Assembly (NCBI GenBank): GCA_041390465.1
Contig: JAWKPW010000002.1
Span: 1 to 64,000, forward strand
From: JAABRU01 sp041390465
Lineage (GTDB): Bacteria; Desulfobacterota; Desulfobacteria; Desulfobacterales; Desulfococcaceae
DNA: 64,000 nucleotides
Direction of reading: 5' to 3'
Below the pieces are notes generated by a model. That model saw only the letters and a list, made by a program, of their open reading frames with translations. It had not been told where the DNA came from and did no database searches. Position numbers and translations under genes: made by a program. Positions 34,697 through 43,958 of this stretch are shown piece after piece (position 1 is the stretch's first letter; every line of letters begins with the position of its first letter).

Positions 34697-36625
34697 ATTA
34701 TTCCGAACATATCCTCAGAACAGATTATCCTGGGAACAGCAGGACACATTGATCATGGCAAGACCACACTGATCAAAGCCCTGACCGGCATCAATACGGA
34801 CCGGCTCAAAGAGGAGCAGCTTCGGGGCATTACCATAGAACTGGGCTTTGCGTTTCTGGATCTGCCCAGCGGAAGGCATATCGGCATTGTGGATGTTCCG
34901 GGCCATGAGAAATTTGTCAAAAACATGGTGGCCGGAGCCACAGGCATTGATCTGGTGGCAATGGTGATCGCGGCAGATGAGGGCGTCATGCCCCAGACCC
35001 GTGAGCATATGGAAATCTGCACCCTGCTGGGCGTCCGGCACGGGCTGGTGGTTCTGACCAAGACAGACATGGTGGATGAGGAATGGCTGGAACTGGTGAC
35101 AGAGGATATACGGGAGTTTGTCCGGGGGACGTTTCTGGAGGACAAACCCATTGTTCCGGTATCCGGTCTTACAGGAAAAGGCATCCCTGAATTCATCCGG
35201 ACACTGGACAGCCTGAGTGCAGAGATCCCGCCCCGTTCTTCCGCGGGACTGTTCCGTCTTCCGGCCGACCGGGTGTTCAGCATGAAGGGATTTGGCACGG
35301 TCATTACCGGAACCCTGATTTCCGGACAGGTCAGTGTGGGAGATTCGGTCATGCTCTATCCCTCCGGAATCACTTCAAAGGTCAGGGGTCTTCAGGTTCA
35401 TGGGCAGAGTGTGGAAACCGCGTTTGCCGGCATGCGCACGGCTGTCAATTTTCAGGGACTGGAAAAAAGCACCGTGAACCGGGGGGATGTGCTGTCTGCT
35501 CCGGATGCGCTCATGCCCAGTTATATGCTGGATGTTTTCCTGCACTATCTGGCTGGCAACAAAAAACCGGTGAAAAACCGCACTGCCGTGCGGTTCCATG
35601 CCGGCACTGCCGAAATTTTGGGCAATCTCATTCTGCTGGAAAATGATGAACTGGCTCCGGGTGAATCAGCCGCTGCCCAGTTGCGGCTGGATACACCGGT
35701 TGCTTTGGTAAAGGATGACCGTTTTGTGATCCGAAGCATTTCTCCGGTGCGCACCATCGGCGGAGGAACTGTGCTCAACCCGGTTCCCCGGAAGCATAAA
35801 CGGCTGAAACCGGATGTCACTGCCAAACTCAGGGCATTGGCGGACTTGCCTCCGGAACAGATTGCGGCCTGTCATGCCGGGGAAGCCGGATACAGCGGTG
35901 TATCCCTGTCTGCGCTGCGCATCATGAGCAATATGCCGGAGAAGCAGTTGGAGAAGGCTGTGCAGTCTCTGCTGTCCCAGAAGATTCTTATCCAGACAGA
36001 CAGGGAAAACCGCATCTTCATTCACAAAGACAGTTTTGCGGCATTCCGGCAGGAGATTACAGAACATCTGGAAAAATACCACAGGGAAAATCCCCTGAAA
36101 AACGGAATGTCCAAAGAGGAACTCAAATCCAGACTTCCGTCTTTTGCAGGTGTCAAACTTTTTCATCTGGCTGTTGCCCAGATGCTCAAAGAAGAGGAAA
36201 TTGCTGCCGAAGGAGATATTGTCCGCCTGAAATCCCACCAAGTTTCTCTGGGACAGGATCAGAGCGCCATCCGGAAAAAACTGCTGGATGCCTACGCAGG
36301 TTCCGGTCTGACACCGCCTTATTTCAAAGAACTGTGCACCAGTCTGGAAATGGAGGAATCCCAGGCCAAAGATGTGCTGATGGTGCTGGTTGGCGAGGGG
36401 CTGCTCGTCAAGGCAAAGGAGGATCTTTATTTTTTTGCCGAGAGCGTGGAGGAACTCAAAACCCGTCTGGTGGCCTGGCTCCGGGAAAAAGGGGAAATTT
36501 CCACCCCTGAATTCAAAGATATCGCAGGGGTTTCCCGCAAGTACCTGATTCCCCTGATTGAATATTTCGATTCCCGGAATATCACCATCCGCATCGGAGA
36601 TATCCGGAAACTCAGAGGGGGATGA
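34697..36625 (+). CDS. selB: selenocysteine-specific translation elongation factor SelB
   Basis: About 642 residues. The GTPase domain has GTAGHIDHGKTTLIKALTGI, DVPGHEKFVKNM and LTKTDMVD (G1, G3, G4), then beta-barrel domains and C-terminal winged-helix repeats that bind SECIS RNA (e.g. LSALRIMSNMPEKQLEKAVQ). No ATG or well-placed GTG exists: the AAAGGAG box at 34685-34691 points to an ATT at 34697 or 34700, while the GTG at 34691 overlaps the box. Its presence shows the organism makes selenoproteins. selA and selC are outside the window. Confidence 0.93.
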   Translation: MIPNISSEQIILGTAGHIDHGKTTLIKALTGINTDRLKEEQLRGITIELGFAFLDLPSGRHIGIVDVPGHEKFVKNMVAGATGIDLVAMVIAADEGVMPQTREHMEICTLLGVRHGLVVLTKTDMVDEEWLELVTEDIREFVRGTFLEDKPIVPVSGLTGKGIPEFIRTLDSLSAEIPPRSSAGLFRLPADRVFSMKGFGTVITGTLISGQVSVGDSVMLYPSGITSKVRGLQVHGQSVETAFAGMRTAVNFQGLEKSTVNRGDVLSAPDALMPSYMLDVFLHYLAGNKKPVKNRTAVRFHAGTAEILGNLILLENDELAPGESAAAQLRLDTPVALVKDDRFVIRSISPVRTIGGGTVLNPVPRKHKRLKPDVTAKLRALADLPPEQIAACHAGEAGYSGVSLSALRIMSNMPEKQLEKAVQSLLSQKILIQTDRENRIFIHKDSFAAFRQEITEHLEKYHRENPLKNGMSKEELKSRLPSFAGVKLFHLAVAQMLKEEEIAAEGDIVRLKSHQVSLGQDQSAIRKKLLDAYAGSGLTPPYFKELCTSLEMEESQAKDVLMVLVGEGLLVKAKEDLYFFAESVEELKTRLVAWLREKGEISTPEFKDIAGVSRKYLIPLIEYFDSRNITIRIGDIRKLRGG

Positions 36626-36700
36626 TGCAAACAGACAAGGGAAGATTGGCAGAGGCTGTCCTGCTTCATATGCATTTCTGATGTGATGCGCAATTTTTTC

Positions 36701-36765
36701 CGTCATGCCTGCGAAAGCCGGTATCCGGATTTTTGTAACGGGATTCCGGTTTGTGCAGGAATGAC
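36701..36765. repeat. dispersed CCGGATxCCGG repeat
   Basis: GTCATGCCTGCGAAAGCCGG, GGATTTTTGTAACGGGATTC and CAGGAATGACA form two inverted halves of the GGATTCCGGCTTTCGCCGGAATGA family. It sits between selB and the DUF2333 gene and ends about 20 bases before the latter's start. Confidence 0.6.
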
Positions 36766-36786
36766 ATATCTCAAAAGGAGATCATG

Positions 36787-37974
36787 ATGAAATTTCTGAA
36801 AAAAAAGAACGCTTCCGACGGGGAAGAAATGAAAGCCGAAAACGGGCAGGCAGAAAAAAAAGCCTTTCCCGTATCCAAACGAATGATAATCGGCATGTCT
36901 GCCGCAATTCTGCTTCTGGGCATTGTGTGGACGCTTATCGGATTTATGGGGGGGCCGGATACAGCAAAAAAATCAGAACAGGCGGAAAGCGGAAAAACAG
37001 ATCAGACTGCACACAAAACAGATTCGGCAAAAGACACCCATGCCCAGCCCGCAGCTTCCCGGCCTTCTGCATATGGTACGGATGCAGGGCATGGAACAGC
37101 CAAAGCACCGACCGCACATGCGCCGGTCAAAACTCCGGTCACTGTCACGGATACACACGGCAAACCGAAAAAGGATGCTGCGGCAGGTCACGCAACTGTG
37201 CCTGTATCCGCATTTGTTCCGACCGGAGAGGTCGGCCTCACCTTTATGGAAGCCTGCATGAAACCCATGAATTATGAAATCAATGAGCGGTTCTGGGGAT
37301 GGCGTCCCAATGACATCATAGAATATACGGACAATGTGAACAATTTTCAGCTCGGTGTTCTGGAAGTGACCCGCCGGACTGCTGTGGCGCTTGCGGAAAA
37401 CATCTCCCGCACCGGCAGCACGGATGCCTATGTTCCGGCTCTGGAACTGGCCATGAACTGGTTTATGGTGAAACCCAGTCAGTACTGGTTTCCCTCAGCA
37501 GAGTCCAAGTATCAGGAAGGGCTGGATGAAATGAAAAACTACATGAACATGCTCAGAAGAAAGGAAGCCCGTTTTTACCGCCGGGTGGACAATGTGGTTC
37601 CCCTGTTCAGAGCCTATGAAAGCATTTTGGGCAGTTGTGATGAAAACATGGTCAAGGAACTGGGAGAAATGAGTTTTTTCCGGTCAGATGATCTGTTTTA
37701 TTATACCAAGGGTGTGGCCACGGCCATGGGAACCATACTGGAGGCAGCGGCAGTTGAGTTTCATGATCTCATTGCCTCCGCGCAGGGAACGGATCTGATG
37801 CACCATGCCATTGTTTCTCTGGAACATGCCTCCCATATGGATCCCTGGATTGTGCTGGAAAGCAAACCGGACAGTCTGCTGGCCAATCACCGTGCCAATA
37901 TGGCCGCGCCCATCAGTCATGCCCGTTTTTATATCAGCGTTCTCAACAATGCCATAACCGGCAATGTGCAGTAA
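36787..37974 (+). CDS. DUF2333 membrane protein
   Basis: A ~395-residue protein (ATG at 36784 or 36787, with an AAAGGAG box). Residues about 35-55 form one membrane helix (MIIGMSAAILLLGIVWTLIG), followed by a low-complexity Lys/Ala/Thr/His linker of ~100 residues and then the DUF2333 domain: YEINERFWGWRPNDIIEYTD, NFQLGVLEVTRRTAVALAEN, and YWFPSAESKYQEGLDEMKNY. The domain faces the periplasm. The family is found in proteobacteria; its role is unknown. Confidence 0.8.
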   Translation: MKFLKKKNASDGEEMKAENGQAEKKAFPVSKRMIIGMSAAILLLGIVWTLIGFMGGPDTAKKSEQAESGKTDQTAHKTDSAKDTHAQPAASRPSAYGTDAGHGTAKAPTAHAPVKTPVTVTDTHGKPKKDAAAGHATVPVSAFVPTGEVGLTFMEACMKPMNYEINERFWGWRPNDIIEYTDNVNNFQLGVLEVTRRTAVALAENISRTGSTDAYVPALELAMNWFMVKPSQYWFPSAESKYQEGLDEMKNYMNMLRRKEARFYRRVDNVVPLFRAYESILGSCDENMVKELGEMSFFRSDDLFYYTKGVATAMGTILEAAAVEFHDLIASAQGTDLMHHAIVSLEHASHMDPWIVLESKPDSLLANHRANMAAPISHARFYISVLNNAITGNVQ

Positions 37975-38068
37975 CATGGGACGGGGGCAGCCTGCCGGCG
38001 GCCGGAGTCCGGGCAGGAAATCAGCACCGGAGACCACAGGCCGGTTCCCCCGGCACCGGAGCCAGAAC

Positions 38069-38719
38069 ATGAAATATCTTGTGCTTTTTTTGCTCCCGCT
38101 TTTTTCTCCGCTTCTGTCTCTGCCACAGGCCGGAGCGGATTTTTCCTCTGCAAAAGCCGGAAAGCCTGTTTCTGTCGCAAAGGTGCTTGACGGTGACACC
38201 GTGATTCTCCAGGACGGACGGCATGTGCGGTATATCGGAATCAATGCACCGGAGACCCCGAAACCGGATCGGAAAGGCGAGCCTTTCAGCCGGGAGGCTG
38301 AAAAATTCAACCGGAAACTGGTAAAGGGGAAAAAAATCTTTCTGGAATATGGCCGGACAGGGGAAGATCAGTATGGCAGAACTCTGGCCTGGCTTTGGCT
38401 GGAGGATGGAACGCTGGTCAATGAACAGCCAATCCGGGAAGGATATGCCCATTGCCTCTATGATTTCAAGAACAACAGGCATTTTGACAGACTGCTGCGG
38501 GCTCAGCAAAAGGCCATGAAAGAGGGAAAGGGCATGTGGCGCAGTCTGAGGAGCGGGAAAAGGGAAAAACTGGTGGGAAACACCCGATCCCTGCGTTTTC
38601 ATGAAATCCGCTGTGATCTGGCACAAAAAGTATCCGGAAAAAACAGGAAAAATTTCAATTCCCGCTGGGATGCCTTTTGGGAAGGATATGCTCCGTCCAA
38701 AAAATGCAGGGCAGACTGA
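38069..38719 (+). CDS. thermonuclease-like (SNase) exported nuclease
   Basis: A 216-residue protein starting MKYLVLFLLPLFSPLLSLPQ, a signal peptide. The SNase domain shows VLDGDTVILQDGRHVRYIGI, NAPETPKPDRKGEP, EYGRTGEDQYGRTLAWLWLE, and REGYAHCLYDF: the catalytic Asp, Arg and Glu positions of staphylococcal nuclease are in place. It would degrade nucleic acid outside the cytoplasm in a calcium-dependent way. The C-terminal ~45 residues (NTRSLRFHEIRCDLAQKVSG) after the domain with two cysteines are of unknown role. Confidence 0.85.
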   Translation: MKYLVLFLLPLFSPLLSLPQAGADFSSAKAGKPVSVAKVLDGDTVILQDGRHVRYIGINAPETPKPDRKGEPFSREAEKFNRKLVKGKKIFLEYGRTGEDQYGRTLAWLWLEDGTLVNEQPIREGYAHCLYDFKNNRHFDRLLRAQQKAMKEGKGMWRSLRSGKREKLVGNTRSLRFHEIRCDLAQKVSGKNRKNFNSRWDAFWEGYAPSKKCRAD

Positions 38720-38731
38720 CAGTTGAAAGTT

Positions 38732-39199
38732 ATGATGAGTTATGAGCACATGATGCAACTGGCAATGGAACAGGCCAAAAATGCTGCAAAATGCGGTGAA
38801 GTTCCGGTGGGTGCGGTTTTGATAAGTGAAAGCGGAGAACTTCTTTCCGCAGCATGCAATTCTGTCATTGGACATCATGATCCCTGTGCCCATGCGGAAA
38901 TTCTGGCTCTGCGGAAAGCGGGCAGGATTATCGGGAATTACCGGCTGCCGGGCACGGTGCTCTGTGTCACCATTGAACCCTGCATCATGTGCATGGGCGC
39001 GATTGTCCATGCACGGGTCAGCCGGGTAATTTACGGCGCGCGGGACCCAAAATGGGGAGCAGCAGGTTCTTTGTATGATTTTTCAGCCGATGCCCGGCTC
39101 AATCATCATCCGGAAATCATCCGCGGTGTGTGCGAGGCGGAATGCAGGGAAATGATGCAGGCATTTTTTCGTGAAAGACGGATAAAAGACGCATGCTGA
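38732..39199 (+). CDS. tadA: tRNA-specific adenosine deaminase
   Basis: A 155-residue deaminase (ATG at 38732; a TTG three codons upstream is possible). Zinc motifs are DPCAHAEILAL (His and proton-shuttling Glu) and TIEPCIMCMGAIVHARVSRV (two Cys). GEVPVGAVLI and GAAGSLYDF also fit TadA. It converts A34 to inosine in tRNA-Arg(ACG). It lies 13 bases after the nuclease gene and is convergent with the LolB-like gene. Confidence 0.94.
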   Translation: MMSYEHMMQLAMEQAKNAAKCGEVPVGAVLISESGELLSAACNSVIGHHDPCAHAEILALRKAGRIIGNYRLPGTVLCVTIEPCIMCMGAIVHARVSRVIYGARDPKWGAAGSLYDFSADARLNHHPEIIRGVCEAECREMMQAFFRERRIKDAC

Positions 39200-39216
39200 G
39201 AAATCCGCATCTGTCA

Positions 39217-40032
39217 TCATTTCCGCTTTTCCGGATCCTCGATCACAAAAATTGAGGGAGAAACCGGCATATCAGCCCAGAATCTTTCTGTCCGCAAATG
39301 AAAGTGCACCTCCTCATTCAATACCTTCACATCAAAGGGAAGCCGGTAATTTTCCACATTCCGTATCTCCCCGAATTGGGCCTGATAAACAGAATTTCCC
39401 ATGGAATCATACAGTTCCATGCGCAGAACGGTTTTTCCGTCTTTGTCAAAATAAATTTTTTCCAGCACTCTTCCCCATCGGCTGGTCAGTACCAGAATAT
39501 CCCCTTTTTCATCCCGGACAATCACTGCGGAATCATGCCCCCGAATGGGAACGCGGCCCGTAAGAATCTGAATGGCCTCACGGGTTTTCATGGGAATCCC
39601 TATGGCTTTTTCCAGACTGGGATCAGATGAACGGGTTTTGTAAAAACGGTTTTCCCTGTGGGACAGCGCGCAGAAAGAATCTCCGTCTGCCGCAATGCTT
39701 ATGATGGGAAGACCGGATATGTCCATCACCTGTATGCGCAGTTTCCGGAAATCAGATCCGATCCATGCCACACGCGCGTGGCGGAGCCCCTCCTGGTTTT
39801 CCAGCCGGAAGCTTCCCATGCCCTTGAATGTGCCAAGTCCCCGGTTGTGATTTTCCAGCAGGGAGAGCCGATGCTGGGCTTCAGGTGAAACCACGGGGGG
39901 CGGAAGCATTTTCCCGCCCAGTCCGGAACATGACACAAACAGAAATACCGCGACTCCCATCCGCAGAACACGGAAAGCCCCTGTCAGGTTTCTTTGCCAG
40001 TCATCCATCGCGATCCCCAGTTTGCCGGTCAT
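39217..40032 (-). CDS. LolB/DUF4292-like outer-membrane lipoprotein
   Basis: A 271-residue lipoprotein with an ATGA overlap to the upstream TPR gene, which supports the start at 40032 despite a 25-residue pre-sequence. The signal LRMGVAVFLFVSCSG has a lipobox (FVSC). The mature body follows the LolA/LolB fold pattern: KGMGSFRLENQEGLRHARVA, FRKLRIQVMDISGLPIISIA, and AIQILTGRVPIRG. Position downstream of a TPR protein and rpoH is common in Desulfobacterota. It probably aids lipoprotein insertion in the outer membrane, though no LolA is nearby. Confidence 0.75.
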   Translation of the reverse strand: MTGKLGIAMDDWQRNLTGAFRVLRMGVAVFLFVSCSGLGGKMLPPPVVSPEAQHRLSLLENHNRGLGTFKGMGSFRLENQEGLRHARVAWIGSDFRKLRIQVMDISGLPIISIAADGDSFCALSHRENRFYKTRSSDPSLEKAIGIPMKTREAIQILTGRVPIRGHDSAVIVRDEKGDILVLTSRWGRVLEKIYFDKDGKTVLRMELYDSMGNSVYQAQFGEIRNVENYRLPFDVKVLNEEVHFHLRTERFWADMPVSPSIFVIEDPEKRK

Positions 40033-41780
40033 TTCTTTTTTCCGCCCAGTTCCTGAATTTTCTGTTCCATCTCAATTTTTCCCTTATCATCATCTTCCCG
40101 TTTCATCAGGGATTTCCTGTAAAATTCCAAAGCCTTTTCCTTATCCCCCAGTTTCAGGTGAACATCCCCCATATGTTCCAGTATCACCGGATCATCCGGC
40201 ACCAGTTCCACGGCTTTTTTCAGATGGATCAATGCCTCCTCATAGTCCCCTTTCCGGAAGAAAACCCATCCCAGGCTGTCAATGATATATCCGTCATCCG
40301 GTTTGTGTTTCAATGCCTCCCGGATCAACTGCTCGGCCTCATCAAGTTTGACTCCCATTTCTGCATAGGTGTAACCCAGATAATTCAGTGCATTGGCATT
40401 TTCCGGCTCCATGGAGATCACCTTTTTCATGATTTCAATGGAATCTGCTTTCCGGTTCCATTTGTCATAAATCACCCCGAGACGAAACCATACCCGGGTG
40501 TTCCCGGGTTCCAGTTCAATGCCTTTTTTCAGAATATCCTCAGCCTGTTCATAATTTCCGGCCTCTTCATAAAAAGATCCCAGATACATCATGAATTCCG
40601 GATTGTCCGGCACATTCCGGATCACTTCCCTTAAAAATGCAATGGCCTTTTCCACATCTCCGCGTTCCTGATAAATAAAGGCAATGTGAACAGCCGCATT
40701 CTGATAAAAGCGGGAATCCTGCTTTACCTGCAGGAGATGTTTCAGGGTCATTTTCTCATCTCCGATCCCGTCAAACGCCACCCCGGCAATATAGTGAAGA
40801 TCAGAATTGGCCGGATCCCCTTTCAGCATTCCCTCTGTAATAATGATGGCTGCCGCATATTTTTTCGTTTCAATGTACAGCCGGACCAGGGTCCGCTCTA
40901 TCTCCGGATTCTCCCGGTTCTGTTCCCCCAGATCCTTGAGAATCTTTTCCGCGCTTTTCAGTCTTCCGGAATTGTAATAGTAAGATGCCAGCCCCATGGA
41001 GGCCCGCACATTATCCGGGGACTGGGCCAGAATCTCCCGGTAAAGACGGATTGTCTTTTCATCCTCTCCGCGGGTTTCATAAATATTGAGCAGCTCAAAA
41101 CGGGGCTCCTCCAGCCCGGGTTCCAGTTCCAGTGTTTTCTGAAAGGCTTTTTCCGCTTTTTTCAGTTCCCCCCGATCCAGATGGATCTTTCCAAGGAAGA
41201 AATATCCGGCATATGCGGCAGGGAAGTTCCGCACCAGTTGGAGGTATACCTCAAACGCGCTGTCAGCGTCTCCTTCTTCCATGTAAATCGCGCCCAGACG
41301 CAGATAAACCTCCTGCTGATGCGGATCAATATCCAGCACTTTTTCATAGGCTCTTTTGGCATCTTCCGGCTGCTGCAGACTCTGCTTCAGGCGTGCATAC
41401 AAAGTCAGACTTTCCACATCATCCGGATCTGCTTTAAGCATTTCTTCAATTATTTTCAATGCGTTATCACTTTTGCGCTGCTGTATCCACAGTTCTGCCA
41501 GTTCTTTTTTAAGCTCTGGAACAAGCGGATCGCTTTCTATGACTTTTTCCAAAAAAAACACGGCGCGCTCCATCTCTCCGGAGCGGCGGCTGAGCTGGGA
41601 CTCTATATAGTAATAATAGCGATCTCCGTTTTCATGTTCTGTCACGGCAGGAAGCTCCGGCACGGTATCCCGCACAGAAGGATCAGAGGCGCATGCGATG
41701 ATCAGAAGCGCAGCGCCCATAACAGCCGGAAGCAAAACCCCAAAGAAAAAAAACAGGTTCCGAATCAATGTATTATGCAT
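40029..41780 (-). CDS. large TPR-repeat lipoprotein
   Basis: A 583-residue protein from the ATG at 41780 (MHNTLIRNLFFFFGVLLPAV), with a signal/lipobox LLIIACASD. About fourteen TPR-type repeats fill residues 60-560, for example DVESLTLYARLKQSLQQPED, HQQEVYLRLGAIYMEEGDAD, AGYFFLGKIHLDRGELKKAE and TRVWFRLGVIYDKWNRKADS, with the typical A at position 20. It is a protein-interaction scaffold in the periplasm. Its start overlaps the rpoH end by 8 bases and its end overlaps the LolB-like gene, so all three are one operon. Confidence 0.88.
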   Translation of the reverse strand: MHNTLIRNLFFFFGVLLPAVMGAALLIIACASDPSVRDTVPELPAVTEHENGDRYYYYIESQLSRRSGEMERAVFFLEKVIESDPLVPELKKELAELWIQQRKSDNALKIIEEMLKADPDDVESLTLYARLKQSLQQPEDAKRAYEKVLDIDPHQQEVYLRLGAIYMEEGDADSAFEVYLQLVRNFPAAYAGYFFLGKIHLDRGELKKAEKAFQKTLELEPGLEEPRFELLNIYETRGEDEKTIRLYREILAQSPDNVRASMGLASYYYNSGRLKSAEKILKDLGEQNRENPEIERTLVRLYIETKKYAAAIIITEGMLKGDPANSDLHYIAGVAFDGIGDEKMTLKHLLQVKQDSRFYQNAAVHIAFIYQERGDVEKAIAFLREVIRNVPDNPEFMMYLGSFYEEAGNYEQAEDILKKGIELEPGNTRVWFRLGVIYDKWNRKADSIEIMKKVISMEPENANALNYLGYTYAEMGVKLDEAEQLIREALKHKPDDGYIIDSLGWVFFRKGDYEEALIHLKKAVELVPDDPVILEHMGDVHLKLGDKEKALEFYRKSLMKREDDDKGKIEMEQKIQELGGKKK

Positions 41781-42714
41781 AAATATCGCCTGCAAATGTA
41801 TCGAAATCAACGATTTCCCGTTTAAAAAACTCCCGCATCTTTTTGATGACATTCTTTTCCACCTGCCGCACTCTTTCTCTGGATATGCTGTAGCGGTCCC
41901 CGATTTCCTGAAGGGTGACAGGATTGTCCGAGAAAATCCGGAGATCAAATATTTCCAGTTCCCTGTCACTGAGTCTGTCTCTGAATTCAGCAATCTTGCT
42001 GTGGAGCAGCATATCCATTTCCTTGCGTGCAACCTTGTCTTCCGCTGATTCAGCACCTGTGCTCAGAAATTCGATACGCTCTGTGTCTGAATCCTCTTTC
42101 AGGGGAGCATCCAGGGAAATATCCCATCCATCCAGACGCTGATCCATGTCAATGATTTCACGCTCAGACACCCCCAGTTTTTCCGAAAGAAGTTTGGGTT
42201 TGGGATCAAATCCCTGATCAATAAGCTTCTGTTTTTCTTTTTTCAGCTTGAAAAAAAGTTTGCGCTGTCCCTGGGTGGTCCCGATTTTCACCAGTCTCCA
42301 GTTGTCCATGATGAATTTCAGGATATATGCCTTAATCCAGAAAGAGGCATAATAGGAAAATTTCACATTCTTGTAGGGATCGAATTTGCGGACGGCCTGC
42401 ATCAGTCCGATATTTCCCTCCTGAATCAGATCCAGCAGATTCTGCATCCATATCCGCTGGAATTCCAAAGCGATTTTTACCACCAGACGCAGATTGGAGG
42501 TCACCAGAGTGTATGCAGCATCCGGGTCCTCGTATTCAAAAACCTTGACAGCCAGCTCCCTTTCCTTTTCCCGCGTGAGCAGATTGTACTGACTGACCTC
42601 GGCCAGATACCTCTGCAGGGGATCAAATCTGACAAGGGATTTGTCCACAGCAGTTTCAGAAGGTTCCGGATCTTCCGGTTCAATAATCAGTTTTTTTTTC
42701 TTTTTCTGTGTCAT
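41773..42714 (-). CDS. rpoH: RNA polymerase sigma factor, RpoH (sigma-32) type
   Basis: A 313-residue sigma-70 family factor. Region 2 reads NLRLVVKIALEFQRIWMQNL, LLDLIQEGNIGLMQAVRKFD and KFSYYASFWIKAYILKFIMD; the GTTQGQRKLFFKLKKEKQKL stretch is the RpoH box found in sigma-32. Region 4.2 is VTLQEIGDRYSISRERVRQV. Length is near sigma-32 (~285-310) and there is no region 1.1. It would direct heat-shock transcription; the N-terminal lysine run (QKKKKKLIIEP) is unusual. First gene of an operon with the TPR and LolB-like lipoproteins, which may therefore belong to an envelope-stress response. Confidence 0.88.
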   Translation of the reverse strand: MTQKKKKKLIIEPEDPEPSETAVDKSLVRFDPLQRYLAEVSQYNLLTREKERELAVKVFEYEDPDAAYTLVTSNLRLVVKIALEFQRIWMQNLLDLIQEGNIGLMQAVRKFDPYKNVKFSYYASFWIKAYILKFIMDNWRLVKIGTTQGQRKLFFKLKKEKQKLIDQGFDPKPKLLSEKLGVSEREIIDMDQRLDGWDISLDAPLKEDSDTERIEFLSTGAESAEDKVARKEMDMLLHSKIAEFRDRLSDRELEIFDLRIFSDNPVTLQEIGDRYSISRERVRQVEKNVIKKMREFFKREIVDFDTFAGDIYA

Positions 42715-43225
42715 AATTTTTTTTCATCTGTCCTTTGCTTCCCAGCCTTTTTCTGCACAGGCTTCCGGGAAATTCTGCTGCCCCTCCTGATTTTGTCCGG
42801 AGGGCTGATTCATTGGGAAATCAGAGGTGAATTATATGCTCTCCAACTCTGTCCGAAGGCATTTGCCATTATCCGGAGTCTGTGCCAAAATCCGTATTTG
42901 TCATTATAACACAGAACAGACCAGAAATTCAAGAAATTCATCATATAAACATTCATTCCTTTCCAATTCACTGAGAATATGAAAGTTGTCAAGGGGTTGT
43001 GCGGTGCAAAAAATATTTTCTATGTTCTGTTTTTCCTGTTCCATGCCTGTTTTGAAAAATAATTTTGGCAAAGGCTCAATCAAATCCCCTGATAATTTTT
43101 TCCTGTGTCATATTTTTCTGCACACGGCAGGCCGCATAGCCCCCACAGACAGCAAAGTGAAATATTTTTTTATGAAAGTCTGGACAAATGCTCAGGCATA
43201 TGATATGGTCTTTCCGTTTTTTTAT
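42715..43225. other. intergenic region with rpoH promoter side
   Basis: About 510 bases between the rpoH start and tRNA-Arg(TCT), divergently oriented. It should contain the rpoH-operon promoter and the tRNA promoter. I see no recognisable gene, repeat or RNA. CTCCTGATTTTGTCCGGAGG near 42785 is a short dyad. Confidence 0.3.
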
Positions 43226-43302
<77 letters not shown>

Positions 43303-43312
43303 CTGAATATAA

Positions 43313-43345
43313 GGGATTGCGGAATTTTCCGCAGTCCCTTTTTTG
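43313..43345 (+). terminator. intrinsic terminator of tRNA-Arg(TCT)
   Basis: GGGATTGCGGAA-tttt-CCGCAGTCCC is a 10-12 bp stem (one G-T pair) directly followed by TTTTTT. It begins 10 bases after the tRNA CCA end. A textbook Rho-independent terminator. Confidence 0.85.
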
Positions 43346-43483
43346 TTCGATTTTTCCCTGAAAAAAGACATGCTCTGAAAAACGGCCAAACGCCAGACAG
43401 GGAATGTCCTCATGCTCTTTTTCCATTACCTCCATCTTCATTTGCAGAAGGTTTCCCTGTTCCATTCCCTTTGATATAAGCAC

Positions 43484-43642
43484 CAGCCCTTTCAAGGTGA
43501 GCAACAGGGCGGTCAGCGCAACTCCGCAATGTCCGGCGTTTTTTGCAGCAAGGCCGTGACAGCCGCCGGCAGACAGCATCAGAAAAGGCTGTATGCAGCA
43601 ATCTGATTTTAAAGGCTTATTTTTCACACCTTGAAAGGGCTG
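43484..43642. repeat. 159-bp element with perfect 16-bp terminal inverted repeats
   Basis: CAGCCCTTTCAAGGTG (43484-43499) and CACCTTGAAAGGGCTG (43627-43642) are perfect complements; TTGATAT just outside the left end and ATATCAA just outside the right end extend the symmetry. The interior encodes nothing recognisable. No second copy was seen in the window. The rest of 43346-43958 is gene-free. Confidence 0.65.
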
Positions 43643-43958
43643 ATATCAAGCATCTGTCCGAAATCCTTATAACCTTCTGTTTTTTTATAAAATTAATATA
43701 TTATATACAAAAAAAGCATGTTCAAAGGAGGAATATGCACAGGGACAGGGCATTCCGATCTCCGCAACTGCGGACAAAGCCGGCCGTCATGATATGAAAC
43801 TGACTGAACGGACACCGAAAGAGAGGGAAAGCTGTGTTCATCAAAGGCAAAAAATATGCCGCAGGATACTTGACTTTGTCTTCAAATCACATTATTGAAC
43901 GTTATGCGAATGTGCGGGGAGATCCTTTCACTTGATTTCAGAAAATGGAGAATGTGAT

